This document shows positions 43,847 to 48,521 of a stretch of DNA of 48,521 nt, piece by piece. Positions within the stretch are counted from its first letter, which is position 1; each line of letters starts with the position of its first letter. Origin of the DNA: Sphingomonas-like bacterium B12 (GTDB lineage Bacteria > Pseudomonadota > Alphaproteobacteria > Sphingomonadales > Sphingomonadaceae); assembly GCA_000333335.1 (NCBI GenBank), contig BACX01000818.1:1-48521 (forward strand). The letters are read 5' to 3'. Below the pieces are notes generated by a model. That model saw only the letters and a program-made list of their open reading frames with translations. It searched no databases and was not told the DNA's origin. Both the position numbers and the translations under genes were made by a program.

Positions 43847-44584
43847 ATGATCGCCGACGTGCAAGTCGCCAACGGCACGGTCGCGATCGTCGAGGACGAT
43901 CCCGGCATCCGCGATCTGGTCCAGGCGCTGCTGAGCCGCGAAGGCTTCGAGGTGCTCGCCTTCGAAGGCTCCGCCGGGCTGGAGAAGGCCGGCGTACTGG
44001 AGCGGGTGGACTGCCTCATCCTCGATCTCATGCTGCCCGGCGAGGATGGCCTCGACATCTGCCGGCGATTGCGCGCACGCCTGCCGAAACTGCCGATCCT
44101 GATCGTCACGGCCAAGGATGATCCCGTGGACCGCATCGTCGGCCTCGAAATCGGCGCCGACGATTATCTGGCCAAACCCTTCAACAAGCGCGAGTTGCTC
44201 GCCAGGCTGCGCTCGATCATTCGCCGGACCCGCGACATCACGACCGCCGTGGAAGCGGAGACGGGCGATAACTTCCGTTTCGATGGCTGGGTGCTGCGCC
44301 TGGGCGCGCGGGATCTGATGGATCCGACCGGTAGTGCGGTGACGCTCACCACCAGCGAGTTCGATCTGCTCCATGCGCTGGTGCTTCACCCGCAGCGCGT
44401 GCTGTCGCGGGAGTTGCTGATCGATTGGACCCGCGGACGCTCCGCCACCCCCTTCGATCGGGTGATCGACGTGCAGATGAGCCGTCTGCGCCGCAAGCTG
44501 GGGGACGACCCGCGCGAACCGGCCATGATCCGAACCGTACGGGGCGACGGATATCTCTTCGCGCCGGCCGTGACGCGATGCTGA
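43847..44584 (+). CDS. OmpR-family response regulator (second system)
   Basis: A 245-residue regulator. Receiver features: Glu/Asp/Asp at 16-18 (VEDDPG), phospho-acceptor Asp60 (LILDLMLPGEDG), Thr in IVTAKDD and Lys in YLAKPFNKREL. The winged helix (about 145-240) ends with VIDVQMSRLRRKLGDD and TVRGDGYLFAP. GGAAAGGAAG precedes the ATG. Its stop overlaps the kinase gene start. The direct repeat seen before the EF-hand and RcnB-like genes resembles boxes bound by RstA-type members of this family, so those genes are proposed targets. Confidence 0.93.
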   Translation: MIADVQVANGTVAIVEDDPGIRDLVQALLSREGFEVLAFEGSAGLEKAGVLERVDCLILDLMLPGEDGLDICRRLRARLPKLPILIVTAKDDPVDRIVGLEIGADDYLAKPFNKRELLARLRSIIRRTRDITTAVEAETGDNFRFDGWVLRLGARDLMDPTGSAVTLTTSEFDLLHALVLHPQRVLSRELLIDWTRGRSATPFDRVIDVQMSRLRRKLGDDPREPAMIRTVRGDGYLFAPAVTRC

Positions 44585-45927
44585 GGCTCAAGCCGTTCCG
44601 GCTGCGTGACCGGATCGGCCTGATCGTCCTGCTCCACGCGCTCATGATGGTGGGCGTGGTAGTGCTGTTCATCGTGATGACCGACAGCCGCAAGATCGAG
44701 CCGCTTTACAAACTGCCGGCTCCGGAAAAGGTCGCCCTGATCGCGACGGCGTTCGAGCACACACCGCCATCGACCCATGCCGATCTCGCTCGCGCCTTTT
44801 CCGATCCGACGCTGCACGTCGCGATGCTCGCCACGCTTCCGCATGCCGCCGCGAGCGCGGCGACACCGGAGACGTTCGCACGGTACGCGCAGGCTCTCGG
44901 CGGTCGTCCGTTCCGGATCGAAGCATTTGGCGATCGGGCGCCCGCCAGTTTCGATGCGCGGCCTGCCTTCACGCCGGACGCGGTGCGCGTTTCGGTGGCA
45001 CTTCCCGACGGACAGGCGGTCGCCGTCGAACAGATGGTGATCGCGCCGGTCGCAAAGATTCTCGATAATCGGCTGCTGGTCCTGCTCGCGGTTGCGGCCA
45101 TCGATATCCTGGTCGTGCTCTGGCTCGCGTCGCAGACCACGCGACCTGTCGAAAAGCTGGCGGCCGCCGTTCGCGCGGATCGTCTCGACGCACTGCGGCC
45201 GGGAGGCCCGCGTGAAATCGTCGATCTCACGGAATCCTTTCGTCACCTGCGAAGGAGACTCCATAATGTGCTGGAGGAGCGAACGCGGATGCTGGCCGCC
45301 ATCGCCCACGATTACCGGACCTATCTCACCCGGCTCGAACTGCGCAGCGAATTCATCGAGGATGAGCAACAGCAGTCGCTCGCGCGGCAGGACCTTGAAG
45401 AAATGCGTCTGTTGCTGAGCGACACGCTCACTTTCGCGAGCGAATCCACGGAACGGGAGGTAGACGACGCGACGTGCGACATCCGCACCGAACTCGCAAG
45501 GATCGCCGAGGACAGGCGCGCGCGCGGACAGGATATCGGCGTCGTGGCGATCATGAAGCCCATCATCGTGTACGCCTCGCACCTGTCCTTCCAGCGCATG
45601 CTGGCCAATCTCCTCGACAATGCCGTCCGCTATGGCGGAGGCCGGGCGATGGTGCGTGTCCGCGCGGAGAAGGGTGTCGTCCACATCCTCGTGGAAGACG
45701 AAGGCCCAGGCGTACCCGACGAGAGCCTCGAACGGCTGCTCGAACCGTTCGAGCGGCTGGAGCCTTCGCGCGCCCGTCATACCGGTGGGGTCGGCCTGGG
45801 GCTTTCGATCGTCCAGGCGCTGGCCCATCGCTATCAGGGCGATCTCGTTCTCGAAAACCGGAAAGAGGGCGGTTTCAGGGCGATTCTGTCGCTCCGCCTC
45901 GTGCCCGTGCCGTCGCCGGAACGCTGA
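44578..45927 (+). CDS. Sensor histidine kinase with unusual H-box
   Basis: A 449-residue membrane kinase. Membrane helices at about 13-34 and 165-185 enclose a periplasmic sensor of about 130 residues, followed by a HAMP region, dimerisation helix and ATPase domain (N box MLANLLDNAVRYGGG, G1 EDEGPGVPDE, G2 GGVGLGLSIVQAL). The phospho-acceptor segment reads AIAHDYRTYLTRL (His244): the usual HDLRTPL has Leu to Tyr at 246 and Pro to Tyr at 249. The ATG at 44578 overlaps the regulator stop by seven bases. Loss of the H-box proline may alter the balance of kinase and phosphatase action. Confidence 0.9.
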   Translation: MLRLKPFRLRDRIGLIVLLHALMMVGVVVLFIVMTDSRKIEPLYKLPAPEKVALIATAFEHTPPSTHADLARAFSDPTLHVAMLATLPHAAASAATPETFARYAQALGGRPFRIEAFGDRAPASFDARPAFTPDAVRVSVALPDGQAVAVEQMVIAPVAKILDNRLLVLLAVAAIDILVVLWLASQTTRPVEKLAAAVRADRLDALRPGGPREIVDLTESFRHLRRRLHNVLEERTRMLAAIAHDYRTYLTRLELRSEFIEDEQQQSLARQDLEEMRLLLSDTLTFASESTEREVDDATCDIRTELARIAEDRRARGQDIGVVAIMKPIIVYASHLSFQRMLANLLDNAVRYGGGRAMVRVRAEKGVVHILVEDEGPGVPDESLERLLEPFERLEPSRARHTGGVGLGLSIVQALAHRYQGDLVLENRKEGGFRAILSLRLVPVPSPER

Positions 45928-45943
45928 TACAAACATTTACAAA
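45926..45943 (+). promoter_or_regulatory. Predicted response-regulator box before the RcnB-like gene
   Basis: GATACAAACATTTACAAA, with TACAAA repeated at 10-base spacing, overlaps the kinase stop and lies 62 bases before the RcnB-like ATG. It pairs with the copy at 43395. Confidence 0.52.
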
Positions 45944-46004
45944 GCCCGTGACCGGCTGATGCGCAGACCCCCGATAACCGGCTCCCAGAACAAGGAGTTC
46001 GGTT

Positions 46005-46505
46005 ATGCGTATCCCATCTTCGCTCTCGTCTTTCGGTAGGTTTGCCCGCCTGGGGATCGGTATCGCCGTTCTGTTCGGCGCGATGTCAGCGAACGCGGCC
46101 GTCTACAGCCATCATGTCGCCGCCGGGCCGTGGGGCGTCCACTCGGGAACGACGGTCGCCGGCCCGAACGGCGTCGTCCACACCAGCCGGACGGTCGTCG
46201 ATCGCGGCCAGTCCGGATGGTGGCACGGCAACGCCGCCTTCGTCGGCTATTCCGGGCCGCGCGCCGGATATTATTTCGCGCCGGGTTACGGTTACTACGC
46301 CGTCCCGCACGGGTACGCGCACGCCACCTGGGTGGTCGGCTCGGCCTATCCCGTCGCCATGCGTCGCTACGTCGTCGTCCAGCCCGCCATCTACGGACTG
46401 GCCGCGGCCCCGGCCGGATACGGCTGGTATTATGCCGGCAGCAATTTCGTGCTGGTCGCGCTGGCGACCGGCGTGATCGCCCAGTCGGTCGCGGGCGGCT
46501 GGTAA
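46005..46505 (+). CDS. RcnB-like exported protein
   Basis: A 166-residue protein with a signal peptide (ending SANAA, about 1-32). The Gly/Tyr/His-rich mature part ends in APAGYGWYYAGSNFVLVALA followed by TGVIAQ, the RcnB-type closing motif (P-x-GY-x-W...G-x-x-x-x-L-x-A-x-x-TG-x-I). RcnB in enterobacteria is a periplasmic factor in nickel/cobalt homeostasis; more distant members are general envelope proteins. AAGGAG precedes the ATG. Many His and Tyr residues could bind metal. Its promoter carries a box like the one before the EF-hand gene, placing it in the same proposed regulon. Confidence 0.75.
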   Translation: MRIPSSLSSFGRFARLGIGIAVLFGAMSANAAVYSHHVAAGPWGVHSGTTVAGPNGVVHTSRTVVDRGQSGWWHGNAAFVGYSGPRAGYYFAPGYGYYAVPHGYAHATWVVGSAYPVAMRRYVVVQPAIYGLAAAPAGYGWYYAGSNFVLVALATGVIAQSVAGGW

Positions 46506-46512
46506 TCGGGAT

Positions 46513-46541
46513 TCCGGCACCGCCCCTCCTCCGGTGCCGGA
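46513..46541 (+). terminator. Hairpin after the RcnB-like gene
   Basis: Perfect 10-base stem TCCGGCACCG / CGGTGCCGGA with a 9-base loop, starting eight bases after the stop. No T-tract follows. Confidence 0.6.
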
Positions 46542-46665
46542 TCAGCGCCGGCCGCCCCCTCCCAGCGCCGGCGCGGATGCGGTGCGGACCTTTCCTTCCG
46601 TCCGCCCTCGAGGCCCGCACCGCATTCACCGCCTCTTCTCACGTCTCTTCTCACGAGGTCATGCC

Positions 46666-47517
46666 ATGATCGCTCGAACCGTCCTGACGGCATCTTTGCT
46701 CGCCGCCATCGCCGCCCCTGCACTCGCCGCTCCGCCTCTCACCCTGTATCCGGAGCGGATCGGCGCCGAGACCGCGCGCTATTATCGCGGCAACGCCGCC
46801 GTGATGCTCAAGACGCCGTCCGGCACCGTCGAGCTGCGCCCGATGCCGGTCGAGAAGGGCAGGATGGCGATCGCCGTCGCCGTCTACAATGCGAGCGGCC
46901 GGCCCGCGAACTTCGGCACCGAGAACATCACGGCCAGCCTGAACGGCATGCCGATCCCGGTGCCGAGCGCGGACGAGCTTGCCGATGAGGCAAAGCGCAA
47001 GGCGCGCAACGCCAGGATCGGCACCGCGCTGTTCGCCGGTGCGCTCGCGGGTGTCGCCTCGACCGCGCACAGCGGGGGCACCTATTATCGCCATGTCGGC
47101 GGCCCGCACGGCGGCTATACGCAGGCGATCCACTGGCAGAACGACACGCCGGGTATCGTTGGCGCGACTGCGGCCATCGCCGGCGGCGCGATGGTGATCC
47201 ACGGCATCGACAAGAAGCTCGACTACACGCTCGACCAGATCAACGGCCAGGTTCTCCGGACGACGACCATCGATCCGGGCAGCAGCTTCGGCGGCCTCGT
47301 CATGCTGCCGACGGGCAAGGATGCGGCCTATCCCGCCGAGATCCGCCTGACGGTGAGCTTCAACGGTGTTCCCTACCCGTTCGCATTCCGCCTGACGCCC
47401 GCCGGCATGGCCGTTCCACCGCCTTTCCCGGCCAGCGCGCGCGCCGACACCATGCCCTACCAACCCGAACAGCCGCCGGTGGCGCCTGCACCCCCGACCT
47501 ATCGGGGTGGCCAGTGA
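46666..47517 (+). CDS. Exported protein of unknown function
   Basis: A 283-residue protein with a signal peptide (MIARTVLTASLLAAIAAPALA, 1-21). The mature part contains a beta-rich N-terminal region (ALLKTPS-like segment at 46-52, AVAVYNASGRPANFGTENITA), two short Ala/Gly-rich hydrophobic stretches (about 114-128 and 161-177) and a Pro-rich C-terminal tail (PPVAPAPPTYRGGQ). I do not recognise the family. The ATG at 46666 has GAGG upstream and starts the signal. Its stop overlaps the GTG start of the next adaptor gene as GTGA, so it is probably co-translated with a second RND system and may serve that system. Confidence 0.8.
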   Translation: MIARTVLTASLLAAIAAPALAAPPLTLYPERIGAETARYYRGNAAVMLKTPSGTVELRPMPVEKGRMAIAVAVYNASGRPANFGTENITASLNGMPIPVPSADELADEAKRKARNARIGTALFAGALAGVASTAHSGGTYYRHVGGPHGGYTQAIHWQNDTPGIVGATAAIAGGAMVIHGIDKKLDYTLDQINGQVLRTTTIDPGSSFGGLVMLPTGKDAAYPAEIRLTVSFNGVPYPFAFRLTPAGMAVPPPFPASARADTMPYQPEQPPVAPAPPTYRGGQ

Positions 47518-48521
47518 CGAGCGCGCCCGCCCGCCTCAAACCAGCCCTGATCGGCATGGCGCTTGTTGCCTTGATGTTGCTCGGCTGGTGGCTGTTCAGC
47601 CACCGCGCCAAGCCCGCCGCGCCGCAGGCCCTGCCCAGGGTCGGCGTCACGACGGCGAGAGCCGAGGATGTGCCGCAGACGCTCGACGTCATCGGCACCG
47701 TCCAGCCGACCGTGTCGGCGGTGGTGCGGGCGCAGCTTTCGGGCACGATTTTCGCGATCGACGCCCGCGAGGGCCAGATGGTCCGCAAGGGACAGCGCCT
47801 CGCGCAGATCGATCCGCGCCCCTACCGCCTGGCGATCGTCCAGGCACAGGGCGCGCTCGCCCGCGATGCCGCCCAGCTCGCCGTGGCCCGCACCGATCTC
47901 GCGCGGTACCGGCGGCTGCTCGCGCAGCAATCGATCGCGCAGCAGCAGGTCGATGCCCAGCAGGGGACGGTCGGGCAGCTGGAAGGTACCGTAACGGCCG
48001 ATCGCGCCGCGCTCGGCACCGCGCAGCTCAATCTGCGCTATACCGACATCACCGCCCCGATCAGCGGCCGCGTCGGCCTGCGCCACGCCGATCTCGGCAA
48101 TTACGTCACGTCGAGCGATTCCACCGGCGTGTTCACCGTCACCGTCGACGATCCGATCGACGTGAGCTTCGCGGTGCCGCAGGAACGGATCGGCGATCTC
48201 GGCGGCCGCCCGCCCGAGCAGATCGCGGTGTCGGCACGCCGTCAGTCGGATGGCAAGGTGATCGCCACCGGCCATCTGCTGGCGATCGACAACCAGGCCG
48301 ACGGATCGACCGGCACCGTTACCGCCAAGGCGCGCTTTGCCAACGCCGATCATGCCCTTTTCCCCAGCCAGTTCGTCACCGTCGGCGCCACCTTCGGCAC
48401 GCTCGACGGGGTTGCGGTGGTGCCGGCGAGCGCGATCCGCCACGGCAGTCAGGGCGACTTCCTGTTCACCGTCACGGCCGATCGCACCGCCCGCATGCGC
48501 AAGGTCCGCACCGCCCGGCGT
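47514..48521 (+). CDS. RND adaptor protein (MdtA-like), 5' part
   Basis: The first 336 codons of a membrane-fusion protein that runs off the right edge. An N-terminal membrane helix (about 11-28) is followed by the lipoyl half (GTVQPTVSAVVRAQLSGTIF), an alpha-hairpin (about 103-155, Ala/Gln-rich with LLAQQSIAQQQVDAQQG), the second lipoyl half (DITAPISGRVGLRHADLGN) and the beta-barrel. DVSFAVPQERI and LFPSQFVTVGATF are typical of MdtA-type adaptors. The start is GTG at 47514, overlapping the previous stop. RND pump genes are expected just beyond the window. Confidence 0.92.
   Translation, partial: MTSAPARLKPALIGMALVALMLLGWWLFSHRAKPAAPQALPRVGVTTARAEDVPQTLDVIGTVQPTVSAVVRAQLSGTIFAIDAREGQMVRKGQRLAQIDPRPYRLAIVQAQGALARDAAQLAVARTDLARYRRLLAQQSIAQQQVDAQQGTVGQLEGTVTADRAALGTAQLNLRYTDITAPISGRVGLRHADLGNYVTSSDSTGVFTVTVDDPIDVSFAVPQERIGDLGGRPPEQIAVSARRQSDGKVIATGHLLAIDNQADGSTGTVTAKARFANADHALFPSQFVTVGATFGTLDGVAVVPASAIRHGSQGDFLFTVTADRTARMRKVRTARR

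Noticed and set aside
1-48521. CRISPR array, prophage, tRNA or rRNA genes
   Set aside because: No regularly spaced repeats, phage structural genes or tRNA-like cloverleaf with adjoining conserved arms were noticed in the intergenic regions. A dedicated tRNA or covariance search was not possible.

Overview
The window is GC-rich, gene-dense DNA that reads as a chromosomal segment of a Sphingomonas-like alphaproteobacterium. The reasons are a TonB-dependent receptor with the sphingomonad-type plug start, many Tat-exported glycan enzymes, an SSS sugar symporter instead of an ABC importer, RND pumps of the alphaproteobacterial HAE1 type, and RcnB-like and EF-hand exported proteins. The genus is an inference; no rRNA or tRNA gene is present to confirm it.

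Layout. 1-710: 3' end of an L-serine dehydratase gene. 712-6536 (minus): TonB-dependent receptor, two GH43 arabinanase-type enzymes and an acetyl-esterase-like hydrolase, with a strong terminator hairpin after the receptor gene. 6716-13646: a complete De Ley-Doudoroff-type route (sugar 1-dehydrogenase, lactonase, IlvD/Edd aldonate dehydratase, 2-keto-3-deoxygalactonate kinase, KDPGal aldolase) plus an SSS symporter. It suits D-galactose, and its first three steps should also suit the C5 homologue L-arabinose. 13651-16735 (minus): SleB-type hydrolase and a GH127 beta-L-arabinofuranosidase. 16807-27004: DUF885 peptidase, M24 Xaa-Pro-type peptidase, D-hydroxyproline-type dehydrogenase, GntR/FCD regulator, a second DUF885 gene broken by an in-frame amber codon, APC amino-acid permease, 4-hydroxyproline 2-epimerase (carrying two compensating frameshifts) and a DHDPS-family deaminase. 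27139-31223: SDR enzyme, exo-arabinanase-like GH43 and a divergent second GH127-type enzyme. 31269-42565: porin, two paralogous small exported proteins, a two-component system and a tripartite RND efflux operon. 42566-43501: decayed region with an IS1182-type transposase remnant. 43502-48521: EF-hand protein, a second two-component system, RcnB-like protein, an unknown exported protein and the start of a second RND operon.

How it fits together. GH127 enzymes are known for removing beta-L-arabinofuranose from hydroxyproline-linked arabinans of plant extensins. Here a GH127 gene, Pro-directed peptidases, a full 4-hydroxyproline entry pathway, GH43 arabinosidases and an arabinose/galactose oxidation pathway sit together. 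My reading is that the locus uses hydroxyproline-rich plant cell-wall glycoproteins (extensin or arabinogalactan protein), taking both the sugars and the hydroxyproline backbone. The best sequence support is a 14-bp operator-like motif (GATAMSKTATACGA) before the deaminase, dehydrogenase and GntR genes and also between the GH127 and DUF885 genes. A different motif (TTTATCYKATAAA) precedes the sugar genes.

The right-hand half holds two further predicted regulons: a GTGAAATTNATTTCAC palindrome at the porin, small exported protein and RND genes, and an RstA-box-like direct repeat before the EF-hand and RcnB-like genes. All operator assignments come from reading by eye and have not been tested statistically.
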